Part shown: piece by piece, positions 12,394 to 23,605 of the stretch
How positions within the stretch are numbered: position 1 is the first letter of the stretch
Layout of the letters: each line of letters opens with the position of its first letter
From: Mangifera indica
Taxonomy: Eukaryota > Streptophyta > Magnoliopsida > Sapindales > Anacardiaceae
Length of the DNA stretch: 64,000 nucleotides
Reading direction: 5' to 3'
NCBI RefSeq assembly: GCF_011075055.1
Contig: NC_058145.1
Location: forward strand, 13,141,894-13,205,893
Translations under genes and position numbers: made by a program
The notes under the pieces: model-generated
The model's input: the letters and a program-made list of their open reading frames with translations, nothing else
Told to the model about the DNA's origin: nothing
The model's database searches: none

Positions 12394-13539
12394 TAGTCCT
12401 GGCCACGGTTCATGAACCGACAGTTTCAAACGATTTAAAAAAATAAGGACCTGGAACCAAAATCGTAATAGGACGGTTTGTAACCGGTTCAAAGCTGACG
12501 ATTCTGGTTCATGACCCCGGTTCAAAACCGATATTGAACTGTCAATTCTAATATATGATCTTGATTTTATTTTTAAATTATTAATTATAATAATTGAAAA
12601 TTAAAAGAAAAGCTTAGACTTAATTTTTCAATTAAACTTCCTACGTATCTTCTTAGGGTTTAGAAAAATCAAAGCCTATGTAGTTCTCTTACCTTTACAT
12701 ATCCAATAGCCGACAGTACCCTTACCTTATCATTCACCTCTACTATCTTGACTGTTATTTCTCGTCATCAAACTATCCATAATTAAATCAAATGATTCTT
12801 CATTGAAGTCCACTTTTATATATTGTTAGCGTAATTTGGCTCTTAAACTATCTACTTTTATATAATAAATAAATTTAATTATATAAATAAATTATATGAT
12901 TAATTATGAAAGATAATAAAAAATAATAAATCAAATTAATTATATGAATAAATTTTATAATTAATTATGAATTGTATAATAAAAATTAAAATTAAAATTA
13001 AAATTAATAAAAAATAAAGAAAAATTTTAATTAAATTTGAGAGAATTTGATTGAAAGATTGAGAGAGTATTAAGAATTGAAAGGGTGAGAATGAGAGTAA
13101 ATGAAAGAGTTTGAAGGATTTAGTGTGAGAGAGTTAAAAGATTGAATAGATATATATAGGAAAAATAAAAATAAAAAATTTAAAATGGGGGTGAAACAAA
13201 ATTTAAAAAATATACAGGGGACCTCCCTGCAAAAGATTTTGAAATATGCAGGGGACCGGGTCCCCTGCATATTTGGTTCAGAAGAATGCAGGAACCGTTG
13301 GTTCCTTTTTTTTTTAATTTAAAAAAATCAAAAATAAATAAAAATAAATACCAATTCAAAAGAATGTAAATCGTCAGTTCATAAATCGGATGTGAATCGG
13401 TAATTTTATGGTTTGAAATTATATAAACTAGAATCGAACCGTCAAAATCCGGTTTCAATTCCGGTTCAATCCAATTTCAGTTTTATCTAGGTTAGTTTCG
13501 GTCCGGTTCACAAGTCAAACCGGCCCGTGGCCAGGTCTA
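12394..13539. mobile_element. Non-autonomous hAT-like element inserted in a laccase relic
   Basis: The left end begins TAGTCCTGGCCACGG and the right end, read on the other strand, begins TAGACCTGGCCACGG, matching at 14 of 15 positions. Both ends continue into GAACCGG/ACCGGTTC-rich subterminal motifs. Flanking octamers are GCTGGACT (12386-12393) and GTTGGACT (13540-13547), an 8-bp target duplication with one mismatch, as expected for the hAT superfamily. The 1146-bp interior is AT-rich and no transposase can be read, so it depended on enzymes supplied elsewhere. GGTTC-type motifs cluster near both ends. Confidence 0.8.
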
Positions 13540-13616
13540 GTTGGACTGTACTAGATGGAAAGCTTTCTAAGAGGAAGGCTCTTCTTCCTCCCCTTTCAGA
13601 TCTTCCCAAAAGCTGA
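13540..13616 (+). pseudogene. Laccase relic, downstream half of the last exon
   Basis: From 13542 the frame reads WTVLDGKLSKRKALLPPLSD and then LPKS before TGA at 13614-13616. It parallels the end of the intact laccase ([20 protein letters not shown], then PKC). The terminal Cys is replaced by Ser. The upstream half lies before the hAT-like insertion at 12394-13539. Only this exon remnant is visible, so the copy is a truncated duplicate with no coding capacity. Confidence 0.8.
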
Positions 13617-14584
13617 GGTTATTTTTACCCAGTTTTTGGCTTGCTCAGATCAGAAACTCCATGGGAGATTTTCTTTTTCTTTTCAATTCATTTTAATTCT
13701 TCAGCAGAATATATGTTTGTTGATCCATGTGGAGTCAAGGAAAACAAAGAATGGAATTTTTCGTAACATGTACAATTCTCTAATATTCTCCAACTCTCTG
13801 ATTTTTGTTGCTGAAAATCCTATATAATCTGAATATCATAATGTTAATTTCTTGTGCCTTATCGACTGATGCCTTGCCTCCATTTTGTGGTAAAGACAAA
13901 TGACTTAGATTAATAAATCTAAGAATACCTTTGCCTTCTCCGACCAAACAATAATCCTTCGTAATTTCCGCACCTAAACATACTGCATAATTAACCTCGA
14001 AATTGTGTTTGTAAATTTCCTGGAATTAATCGGAACAGGTAATGAATGTGAATTTATAGAGACCAAATAATCCTGAATTTATTGTCAGATTGCCGGAAGA
14101 TCACTATCTATGCTTACTGCTGCAGACAAAGAGCTTGGGTAGTAACTCCTATAAAGTTATAAATTGTCCTCTGTAGAGTCGCCGATGCAGTAAATGACAG
14201 TCCATAATAAAGAAGAATAAATACAGGCCTGCACCTGAATAGAAGAGTTCAAAATTAGACTGGCCACAGAAAGAATTTTTGTTATTGGTCATGGCTTCAT
14301 CCATAGGAACTCACTGACTCATTATATGCACTAAGATACCATGAACTTTGATTCAAAAAAGGATCCTATACAAACAATCATGGAGGGGGTGTTGTGAATG
14401 CCCGGAAACATTTGGACGCAGACAAATCCCTTGATACTATAAAGGGATCTAGGAATCTAAATGCATCATGAAACTTGGGACTGAATAAAAAACAAAAAGC
14501 TTATAAGTAGATAACAGTCTAGCTATCCTTCACGTAAATAAATAGCTTTCTGGAAACCTAACATCGACTCAACTAAGAATAGCC
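13617..14584. other. Intergenic; promoter region of the chitinase-like gene
   Basis: The first part is 3' flank of the laccase relic. The remainder precedes the GH18 gene and shows two TATA-like motifs, TATAAAG near 14438 and TATAAGTA at about 14502-14509. The latter is about 75-80 bases upstream of the ATG and is the better placed. No other gene is seen. Confidence 0.5.
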
Positions 14585-15460
14585 ATGAAGTTGTACAAGC
14601 TCTTTGTCCCTCTTCTTCTAAATATTCTCCTAACCATAGTTACATCAATCCAGGCAGCCCCCGGAAACTCAAAACTCTTTAGAGAATACATAGGAGCTGA
14701 GGGCAAGGGCGTTCAGTTTTCAGATGTACCAGTTAGCTCTAAAGTTGAATTTCACTTTATTCTCTCCTTTGCTATAGACTACACCTCAGCATCTCATCCA
14801 TCCCCTACCAATGGCCACTTTAGAGAATACTGGGACACAGAAAACCTTAGCCCTTCTCATGTTTCCTCCCTCAAAGCTAAGCATCCAAATGTCAAGGTGG
14901 CTATGAGTCTTGGTGGTGCTACCATTAATGACAAACCTGTATTCTTCAGCCCTGCATCAATCAACTCTTGGGTCAGAAATGCTATTCATTCAATAACAGA
15001 GATAGTAAAACTTTATAATTTTGATGGAATAGATATTGACTATGAGCACTTTAAAACAGATCCTGAAACATTTGCTGAGTGCATTGGCCGGCTTCTGTTC
15101 TACCTCAAACAACAACAAGTTGTCTCATTCACATCAATAGCACCATATGATGATGATTCCGTGCAGTCACATTACATGGCTCTTTGGAGGAAATACGGGC
15201 ACCTCATAGACTACGTTAACTTTCAGTTTTATGCCTATGATAAGGGGACAACTATTTCTGAGTTTCTGCAGCACTTTAATGCCCAGAGCTCTAATTACCA
15301 TGGAGGTAAGGTCTTATTGAGCTTTGGTACCGACGGAAGTGGCGGTTTGTCTCCTGAAAATGGCTTCTTTCATGCCTGTAGTAAGCTGAAAAGTCGGGGC
15401 AAACTTCATGGCATATTTATTTGGTCAGCAGATGACTCAAAGAAGGATGGTTTCCGCTAG
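14585..15460 (+). CDS. Secreted GH18 chitinase-like protein
   Basis: Single-exon gene of 291 aa. Residues 1-24 are a signal peptide ending near SIQA. The mature protein is a glycosyl hydrolase family 18 barrel: beta-strand 3 segment [10 protein letters not shown], then the catalytic DGIDIDYE at residues 147-154 with Glu154 as proton donor, then VNFQFYAYD and the late FIWSADDS strand. All acidic residues of the DxxDxDxE motif are present, so chitinase-type activity is plausible. The sequence resembles the plant chitinase 2-like (bulb chitinase) group rather than classical class III enzymes. Some members of this group are storage or defence proteins, so the substrate remains an inference. The ATG is preceded by an A-rich leader and directly followed by the signal peptide. 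Confidence 0.92.
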   Translation: MKLYKLFVPLLLNILLTIVTSIQAAPGNSKLFREYIGAEGKGVQFSDVPVSSKVEFHFILSFAIDYTSASHPSPTNGHFREYWDTENLSPSHVSSLKAKHPNVKVAMSLGGATINDKPVFFSPASINSWVRNAIHSITEIVKLYNFDGIDIDYEHFKTDPETFAECIGRLLFYLKQQQVVSFTSIAPYDDDSVQSHYMALWRKYGHLIDYVNFQFYAYDKGTTISEFLQHFNAQSSNYHGGKVLLSFGTDGSGGLSPENGFFHACSKLKSRGKLHGIFIWSADDSKKDGFR

Positions 15461-16963
15461 GAGAAACAAACACAAAAATTCTTGGCCTCCAAGAAATGAT
15501 GTGTCTCTCTGATGCAACGTATTAAGGCCCTTCTCAGCTATCGATTAAATAAAACCAGATGCATACACAGCTGAATAGAATTGTTACAAAGTTATTTACC
15601 GAAAACTAATTAATGGAAACGGACTGGGCATATGATAACATCACAAATTCCGGATTATTTTAGTCTCTCAAAGTGTATGAGCTCAACATTTTAACACATC
15701 TGTTCAATACTGTCTTGCATCAAAATTGCTTGCAATACTATTCCAAGGGATCTGAAGTCTAATAGTCTAGAACAAAAGATAATTTTCGTTGAAGAAAAAA
15801 ACCATATTTCAATAAAACTGCTTGTTACAATTTACAGCAATTCAGTAAAGCAGAAGGAACACAAATGTCATTGCTCATGAGTAATAGTTATGCATAATGT
15901 ACAATATAAGTTATATTAACTTTTCAACAGGCACAGGACTTTCAAATTCAAGAAAGAGGCCAGCATCAAAGAGTCTGTAGGTCTCCAGAATTCTCTACTA
16001 ATTGCTTTGATATAACTCTTATAATAATTGAAACATTCAAGAAATGTTGGGATGTGTTACAGGAGCAAACAGCGATCTGAGAGATCAAGGATTAAAAAAT
16101 CTGGAAGGGAGGTGACCATTTTGAATTTAATGAGCAAATAATTTTAGTTTACAGACAACCACCAATAAACAGAATTTGCAGTAACACAACTTAAGGAAGG
16201 GCAAGTCAACTTTTGAGGGAAATTTTTCATTTGATGAAAAGAAAAAAGTAGAATAATAGAAAAGACGTATAGAAGTCTGACCTCCTCTAAAATTGTATTG
16301 CAAAATTATTATGCTGTTTTAATCAGCCATCACAGAAATTGTAACATAAAACCTCCAATAATGTAAAAGCTGAGAACAATAAGTGCTGAAACATTTGCTA
16401 TATAGATAAATCAGACACATTTTACTGTAAAGGTCAGATGTGATTTCATGATAACCACACATGTCAAGCGTTCTTTCAGTCATAAGCGAATGATTAAACA
16501 ACTATTTTAAGACAGGTTTCACTTCCCAACAGCCGGATTGAAGTTACAAACTTCCAGCGACTATCAACTGTTGTACTGCCTCAGGCATCCAACATTAAGT
16601 TTCAAGAGACAACAAAGAAGTGTTTAAGAAGTTTTTCCTCTCTCATACAGTGTTAGTTTCATTCAGTTTTTAGCATTTTTCCTCAACAATGGAAATCACC
16701 ACCCTCACTTCAATAGCAATATATTCTAAAAATTCTTTGTTGAATAAATTGAACACCTTGAACATATGAACAAAAACAAAACAAGCAATTAAATCAAATT
16801 AACATCGAATTAAATATCAATAGATCACATTGCGATATGAAAATCATGTTGAAAACTACCCAGGAAATGCAACTTCCTAATCTTTAAGCGATACTGCAAT
16901 CCCATAAAATTTCTCATTTAGCTGTCACACCTACATTTTCCCCCAAAACAAAATTTACCAAAT
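15461..16963. other. Intergenic between convergent genes, nothing recognised
   Basis: The 3' flanks of the chitinase-like gene (plus strand) and the lysine-rich protein gene (minus strand) meet here. Open frames are short and without motifs. No repeat with clear ends was seen. Confidence 0.55.
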
Positions 16964-17476
16964 TTAACTGTGCTCTTCAGTTTTTCTTTTCTTTTTCTTC
17001 TTTATTGGTGATTCTTCTGAATGTATTGCCTGTCCCTCTTCAATCTCCCCAATCTTTCTCTTTTTCTTCTTTGCCGTCTTCTCCTCGACTTCCAAAACTC
17101 CATTCACGTTAACAAACTCACTCCTCTCCCTCTTCTCCTTCTTCTCCTTCTTTATCTTGCTCTCTATTCCATTACTGACGCCGTGACTCGATTCTCTCAA
17201 CTCGGGATGACTAGGTAGTTGATTAGATAGAACGCTTCGGGTCGGCTTTTCCTCTTCGGCAATAATATCTGACTTGGAAGTTTTGTGTTTGCGACCGGAT
17301 TTGAGCTCCTTGTGAAGCTGAGACAGCTCGATAAAAGAAACAGAAGCACGTCGAAGGTAAGCGCAAAGCGCCGGTGAGGCATTGGTGTCGGCATTGACGA
17401 ATTTCGAGAGAGTGGAGGCGGCTTTGGAGAGGGATATCTGGCTCGTCGAGAGGACCTGTCCAGTGATTGTCTTCAT
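16964..17476 (-). CDS. Small lysine-rich, probably nuclear plant protein
   Basis: Single-exon reading frame of 170 aa, beginning MKTITGQVLSTSQISLSKAA. The N-terminal 60 residues look like a short ordered helical region (STLSKFVNAD through FIELSQLHKELK). The rest is highly charged, with several basic clusters such as KKEKKEKRER, KKKKRK and PIKKKKKRK that would serve as nuclear or nucleolar localisation signals. No catalytic motif is present and I do not recognise a named family beyond conserved plant proteins of unknown function. The upstream sequence includes GGGCC near 17535, common in promoters of growth-related and ribosome-biogenesis genes. That and the KKKRK tail weakly suggest a nucleolar role. 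Confidence 0.78.
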   Translation of the reverse strand: MKTITGQVLSTSQISLSKAASTLSKFVNADTNASPALCAYLRRASVSFIELSQLHKELKSGRKHKTSKSDIIAEEEKPTRSVLSNQLPSHPELRESSHGVSNGIESKIKKEKKEKRERSEFVNVNGVLEVEEKTAKKKKRKIGEIEEGQAIHSEESPIKKKKKRKTEEHS

Positions 17477-18784
17477 CCTTCGTGGTTAGGGTTATTTAGG
17501 GTTTTTTCATTTTCCTCCGTAACAGAGAAACAACGGGCCTTTTGTTGGAAGGTACACAGTTTACGCGTGGCTTAACTTACCTAGGCAAACTGCAGCCTTC
17601 GGATTCACTTCCAAAAAATCCAATAGTTCAAATGAAAACATAGATTTTTTTTTTTTTAAATACACATTAATTTTAAAGTGAATATATTAATCTTCTTAAA
17701 ATAGGATAAAATAAAACTGTTAAAATAAATATGAAAAAATAATTTTAATAATATTTATGAATTCATAATAATATAAATTAGAGTGATTAATATTTTTCTA
17801 CCCAATATTTAATTTTAAAATACTTTTTTATCGTATAAATGTGTCAATAACATTTTTTTCGTCTGATTTTGTGAATAAATAATGAATTATAAAAAAATAT
17901 ATATAATAGTTATTTTAATTTATTAAAATTTAAAAGGAAGAAATTCTTTTTCTTTTTTCATTCCTTTTCTTCTTCCTTTTTCATTATTTTCTTTCTTCTT
18001 CATTGACCCTCAAGATAATTCTAAGAAGGATTATTAAAGGCCACCATTTTACAATAAAATTGTGACCTTCAATTGATATGATTTTGGTGTCACATATTAT
18101 TTTGTTTTAACAAATGAGTTAGACTTTTTTATTAAGTAATCAGTGTCGTTTTCTAAATCCATTTTGAATTTTTGTTGCATAAAAAAGATTAAATCTTTAA
18201 AAGAAATGTTGAAATTGTAAATGTTATAAAAGAGTTCTTATCGTTTTTTCAAAATAGTTAAAAAGTCATTTTTAAAAGGAGGCTAGAATCTTTTCCAAAG
18301 AGATTTTTAGAGTTCTTGAAGACAGTTTTATTAATAAATCAAAATTGATTAACATTATGTGATAGTGAACACGTATGCCATTGTGGCGTTGTGCCTTTAG
18401 ACTTTGGTGAACTTTACAGGGCTGGTGAAGAATGAAGGGTTTAAGGCCAATGCGACAACTTCGGTGGTGTCTGGGAATGTGGTCGAGTCTGATGCTGCAA
18501 GAGGGGCTGGGCTAGTGAGCTATTCAATGAGGATGGCACACATTCAATGCTAAACAATTCCATTCATATAATATCGAACAAGCAAACAAAAAATTATCAA
18601 CCGCATGGCTAATTCTTTGACGGGATTGTTCTCTGTCTACAGAACACAAGGATTTATTGAACAAAATGGAGAATTTAATAAAAAGAGAGATCTATGATAA
18701 AAAGAATGTCACTAAATATGTACAAATATGCTTTTAACCTTCTGAGATAGATTGACATGCCGTTTATTTTGGATAATCACAAGC
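17477..18784. other. AT-rich intergenic
   Basis: It begins with the promoter of the minus-strand lysine-rich gene. The centre is AT-rich with CT-rich blocks around 17940-18000, similar to the MITE-like filler elsewhere in the window. A short coding-like fragment at 18365-18553 is listed separately. Confidence 0.5.
18365..18553 (+). other. Unidentified coding-like fragment
   Basis: On the plus strand a GC-richer island reads NTYAIVALCL, a stop, then TLVNFTGLVKNEGFKANATT and SVVSGNVVESDAARGAG, before stopping at TAA. Base composition contrasts with the AT-rich surroundings and codon use looks protein-like. It may be a fragment of a captured or decayed gene. No family was recognised and no start or splice context is visible. 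Confidence 0.3.
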
Positions 18785-20716
18785 CCTTTTCATCCATCCA
18801 AAATCTTCATATAGAGCTTCCAACCATGTGGATAGCAAAGAAAACCGGGACTCTTTTGGCACCAAGACAAGTCCTCTGCCAATTGAAATACATAGTTGGG
18901 CAGCGATTCTGCTAATTTCATGTCGATACATGGTAGGAATCTTAGAATGGAGAATGCCAAGCTCCTTTTGATCTGCCCATCCTTCTACAAATTCATCACG
19001 TACTTTCTTGTCAAATAGGATATCAACAATTCACTGCAGATTATCAGCTACTTGAGCTATTTCCACCATTAACACCCCTCGATCCTGTCAACAATCATCC
19101 ATACCTGTAGCTTCTGATAAGCAGAGGATCAGAGAACTAAGACATCTATGGCAGAGACTATAAAGGGTGTCCTTAGAAACATCAAGCCTATTGTCATAAT
19201 CAAATGCCTCTTCTTTAAGTAACAGAGAAATCACAGTTTTCATCTATCGAAGAGGCTTTATCATCTTTCGCTTGTAGAACACCACTCAGCAGTTTCAAGA
19301 AGTTGTCATCAGCTTGAGAAGATGTTGATGCCCCAGGTGTTACTCGCTGCAGAACTTCAGCTGCTGAGTCTTGAAGCTCAAGCTCACTGATAACAGATAT
19401 GACTTTCTTTTCATCATCCTCAGACCATGAACAGTTTCCAAATGCTCCAAACAAGAAAAAATTCCCGTATCAAAAATGACAGCAGCAGCGACCTACAATG
19501 GAACACTATTAATAGAAAAAATTCACCATACCGGAAATTGAGCATTCATGTTTTCACTAGTTGTTGTCTACTTGCCAACATGAATTTAAATTTAACACTG
19601 ATTGGTTGGTCGAAAACATAGGGGCTCAATCCAACAAATACAAAAAGTAAAAATTGAATTCCAATCAGTTAACTGTCACAAATAAATGAAAAGTTAAAGT
19701 TTCAGTTCAGGTATGCAGCAGCTGATCGATAACATTTCTGCTAGTAGATAATTTGATCCGATGAGGTCTGTTCCCCAGAACCACAAAGCTACAGCCGATT
19801 TGTAGAAAACTAACAGCAGAAATTTCCAGTGCCGAACATGACTAAACCTATATGCAGTTCCTTATAAATAAAATATCAAATCATCTACCACCACCAGAGT
19901 AACAGAATCAAAGGAAGAAAAGATTGAATAAACCAAAATAATAGACAAATTATGTAATTGCATAGAAACTACAAGAAAAACAACAACAGCAAAATTCTAT
20001 GGAAAATCAACATAAAACATCCAAAACATACACTCAAACCATAAGCCAATCCTAAAACCAATTTCCTAAACAGCCATTTCAATATAAAAAAATAATAATA
20101 ATAATAAATTTAAAGGATAAAAAGAATAAATGACTCTGAAAAACCATGCAGCAATAATAGAAACATATGCCTTTACCTTGAGCAAAGCCAAGATCCTCAC
20201 CAGGCAATCTCTTCTTCAAGTCTTAAGAGCACATCAACACCACAGTTTCCACATACACCGCAACGTCATCAGACTCACTTATCTCCACAGTGTGCAAAAG
20301 CTCTCTGTTTTCTTTATTTTTTCTCGCCAATTTCTCAGCAAAAAAATTACTCTTCTGGGCCAAAACCCTCTTGTGCACATCCACACACACTCTAAACCCA
20401 TCTTTACCAACCACTGTAAGCCTCACATCACCTGGTCCCAGTTCAACATACGTCAAACCATTACCAGGGCCTTTAGGGTTTTTAAGGTCCGTAAAAGTTT
20501 AACAATACTTAATTGGGAGTGGATCTGTTGGCCTCCTGTACTGTAGCTGATCCTGGGACATCATTTCGAAGAGAGTTGGGTGGTTGGTTGGCTGAGCATG
20601 ACTCTATCGCATTGGCTCAGTGAGCTGGGGATGGGATTGTTGCGTTGATGATGGCGGGGGCGAAGAGGAAGGAAAGTAGAGTGTTGATAGTGTTGCGGTA
20701 GTTCTTGATGGTGAAA
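18785..20716 (-). pseudogene. BTB/POZ domain protein, decayed copy
   Basis: The minus strand carries a recognisable plant BTB/POZ protein of the type with GLTYVELGPGDVRLTVVGKD, followed by FRVCVDVHKRVLAQKSNFFA and, after an intron (about 20.17-19.49 kb), WSEDDEKKVISVISELELQD. A long C-terminal part runs to about 18785 (NRLDVSKDTLYSLCHRCLSS, then FSLLSTWLEALYEDFGWMKR). Lesions: TAA after MCS at 20223-20225; one base missing before WSEDD near 19438; a frame change near 19240; TGA at 19088-19090, fitting a CGA-to-TGA transition; and TGA at about 19031-19033 replacing tryptophan. The start region is also degraded. These proteins usually serve as adaptors of cullin-3 ligases, but this copy cannot make the full protein. 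Its intron is kept, so it arose by DNA duplication, not retroposition. Confidence 0.85.
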
Positions 20717-22149
20717 ATGAAACTGTTTGGTCTGAAATAAAGCCTTGTTTGATCATAGCTGAGACCTCTCTTGTCGACATTCAGTCTTTTGATATTATAG
20801 TAAACCAGCAGGAAAATGAAAAAGACTTCCGGGAGAGTAGAAATTTTTAATGCAGAAACAGACTGGAAAGAAGTGGATATTTCTTGTTATCTAACAAGAA
20901 CTAAAATTTTCTGGGTAAGTTGAACATTTAACAAAAAGCAATAAAAAGAAAAAATGAAACCCTGTGGTATATTATCGAGAAGACTTTCCAGGAAAGTAAA
21001 AGGAATCCAACTTGTGAAGCATCGGAGAGACTGAGAGAGGGAGTATCTAAGAGTGGATCTAAGAATGTAGTTTAAACGGAAATGTAAAGTAGTAGGCTGA
21101 AGTGGTAACTAGTTCAACACTAGGAGAAAGGAAAAGGCTGCAATAGCCTGACAAAAACTGCTGCTATTTTATTTAGGCGAAATGGCTCACTCCCACCGAG
21201 ATTTCTTGCTTCCCCGAATATTAATTCGGTTAATTATTAAAAATTTAAAAACCCGCATATAAATCAACTAAAATTAAAAAATTAATAATAAATTGATTCA
21301 AACAAAAAAAAGAAAGATATACTAATCTTTTTTATTATTTTTGATTGTCGAAAAACATGAAATGTTGATAGAAGTTTTTCACCTATTAAAGCCCTATGGA
21401 AAACGTGTGGGAGAGAAATTTTTTTTTATTTCAATAGTGGAACGTGTGGAAAATTTTGGAAAAAATCAATAAAAATTCTTAACTTATATATAGGGGTAAT
21501 TTTGTTATTTTATAAAATTAGGGCATTTCTACTTTTTCTCGGTAGTTTTGGACAATTTCATTAACCCTTTTAATTTTAGGCACTTAATTAATTTTTCATT
21601 TAAATTAGTGAAATTTGATAAATTTTAAAACTTAAATTATTATTTAATTAATAATATATTAAAAGCAGTAAAATATTATTAATTTTTTTTATAGATTTAC
21701 AAACTAATAGTTTATGTAAAATTAAATTTTAAAATATTATTTTTAAAAATTTTTTTTTCTCTCTTAGTTTAATATTATTATCGATTGACTTATCTCTTTC
21801 TTCTTTTTTGATAGAGATGACATCAAAAAATATGAGAGAGAAATCGACTAATGATATTATCAAAAAAAAATATTATAAAAGAAAATATAACATTTTAAAG
21901 TTTAATTATAAAAAAAATTATTAATTTTTTAAATTTATAAGAAAAATAAATAATATTAATTAATTATATTAATTTTTACTACCTATAAATATATGTTTTG
22001 AATACTAATTTAACAGTACAACCAACCATGGCAGGAATAAGCCCTAGCCTTTTCTGTATTAAAGAAGATAGGCAATGATAATTGCTCGCACGTGCTCCCT
22101 TCTTTCAGCTTCACTCACGGTTTCACAATATACTCGAAATTTTCACTCA
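20717..22149. other. Intergenic between the BTB pseudogene and foldback element A
   Basis: The proximal part is the former BTB promoter. A MITE-like segment at about 21178-21548 is listed separately. The rest is AT-rich without recognised genes. Confidence 0.5.
21178..21548. mobile_element. Possible MITE with imperfect terminal inverted repeats
   Basis: The left end (GAAATGGCTC...ACCGAGATTT) and the reverse complement of the right end (GAAATTGTCC...ACCGAGAAAA) match over about 26 bases with several mismatches. The interior is AT-rich and non-coding. No convincing target duplication was seen, so the call is tentative. Confidence 0.4.
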
Positions 22150-22158
22150 CCCAAATTT
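22150..22158. repeat. Left 9-bp target-site duplication of element A
   Basis: CCCAAATTT immediately precedes the element and is repeated exactly at 24588-24596. Confidence 0.9.
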
Positions 22159-22659
22159 GGGATATTAATTAAAATAGGCAGTCGCATTCCCGTCAAAATC
22201 TTTTTCGGTAATAATTTTTATATTTTACTTTTTTAAGCAAACCATTGTTTTTATTCCAAAAATACCCTTCGTCTAATTTCTCACTTTACCGTAGCATTTT
22301 CCCAATTATCTGCTTACCTTTCATGAAAAACATTAAAATTAAACTATCGTAATATTTATAAATTAAAAAACAGATTAATATTTTATAAAATAATTTATTC
22401 TTATATATAAAAAATATTACGTTTTTCTCTAAATTATCTGTAATGAATAAAATTTATAAATTAAAAAATAGATTAATATTTTATAAAATAATTGATTGTT
22501 ATATATCGAAAATGTTAAGTTTTTTTTCTAAATTATCTGTAATGAATAAAATTTATAAATTGAAAAACATATTAATTTTTATAAAATAATTGATTCTTTT
22601 ATATAGAAAACAATGCATATATCAAAAACGGTATGTTTTCCTTGAAATGGTGCGTTTTC

Positions 22660-22930
22660 TTGTGGAAAGGGGTGTGGGTGCGGGAATATGGAAAGGGGTG
22701 TGGGTGCGGCTGTTTTTGAAAAAGTGTTGCAATTGCGAAAAGGGTGCGGCAACTTCTAAAAGGGTGCGGAAGCTTCTAAAAGGGTGCGGGATTTGCTGAA
22801 AGGGTGCGAGTATTTATGAAAGGGTGCGAGTATTTCTGAAAGAGTGGGGCATTTTCTGAAAGGGTGCGGCATTTACTGAAAGGGTGCGGCATTTGCTGAA
22901 AGGGTGCGTGGAACTGTGCGGCAACTCACT
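22660..22930. repeat. Element A left array of GGGTGCGG units
   Basis: About a dozen units of roughly 20 bases of the type AAAGGGTGCGGCATTTGCTG, with variable 3' halves. The GGGTGCG core is conserved while the spacer drifts (ACTTCT, TTTGCT, TATTTATG). Confidence 0.88.
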
Positions 22931-23090
22931 ACATGAAATATATATTAATATATTATATATTAATACATATTATAATATATTATATTAATATATAATATTA
23001 TATAATAATATTATATTATATATTAATATAATATAATATGTATTAATATATAATATAATATTATAATATTAATATTAATATTAATATTAA

Positions 23091-23434
23091 AAGGGTGCGG
23101 GACTTTGGTAAGGGGTGCGTGTGAGTTCGAGCGGGCATGCGCATGCTGGAGCTGCATGCGGGTGCGGGAATGGGGGTGCGGGCGAGGCGGCACGCTGGTG
23201 CGTGCGTGCTTGCGGGCGCGGTGGCACGCTGGTGCGTGCGTGCATGCGGGCGCGCGCGCGCTAGCGCCCCCGCACCCCTTACTAAAATCCCGCACCCCGT
23301 TCCCGCACCCGCACGCAGCGCTAGCGCGCATGCACGCACGCAACGCCAGTGCGCGCGCACGCACGCAGCGCCACCCACACGCGCACGCACCAGCGCGCGC
23401 ACACCCGCTCGCACGCACGCACCCGCACCCTTTT
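23091..23434. repeat. Element A GC-rich, CpG-dense core
   Basis: A block made mostly of G and C with many CpG and GCGC runs (for example GCGCGCGCGCTAGCGC near 23255). It is flanked on both sides by AT-only tracts of TAATAT repeats, themselves an inverted pair (about 22935-23090 and 23435-23605). The core is itself roughly palindromic, beginning AAGGGTGCGGG and ending CCCGCACCCTT. Such composition is extreme for this window. Confidence 0.85.
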
Positions 23435-23605
23435 AATATTAATATTAATATTAATATTATATTATATATTAATATAATATATAATATATTATATATTAAT
23501 ACATATTATATTATATTATTATATAATATTATATAATAATATAATATTATATATTAATATAATATAATATGTATTAATATATAATATATTATATTAATAT
23601 ATATT

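Noticed and set aside
22660..22930. G-quadruplex cluster in the left array
   Set aside because: The GGG runs are about 20 bases apart, too far for a stable intramolecular quadruplex, so it was not listed as a feature.
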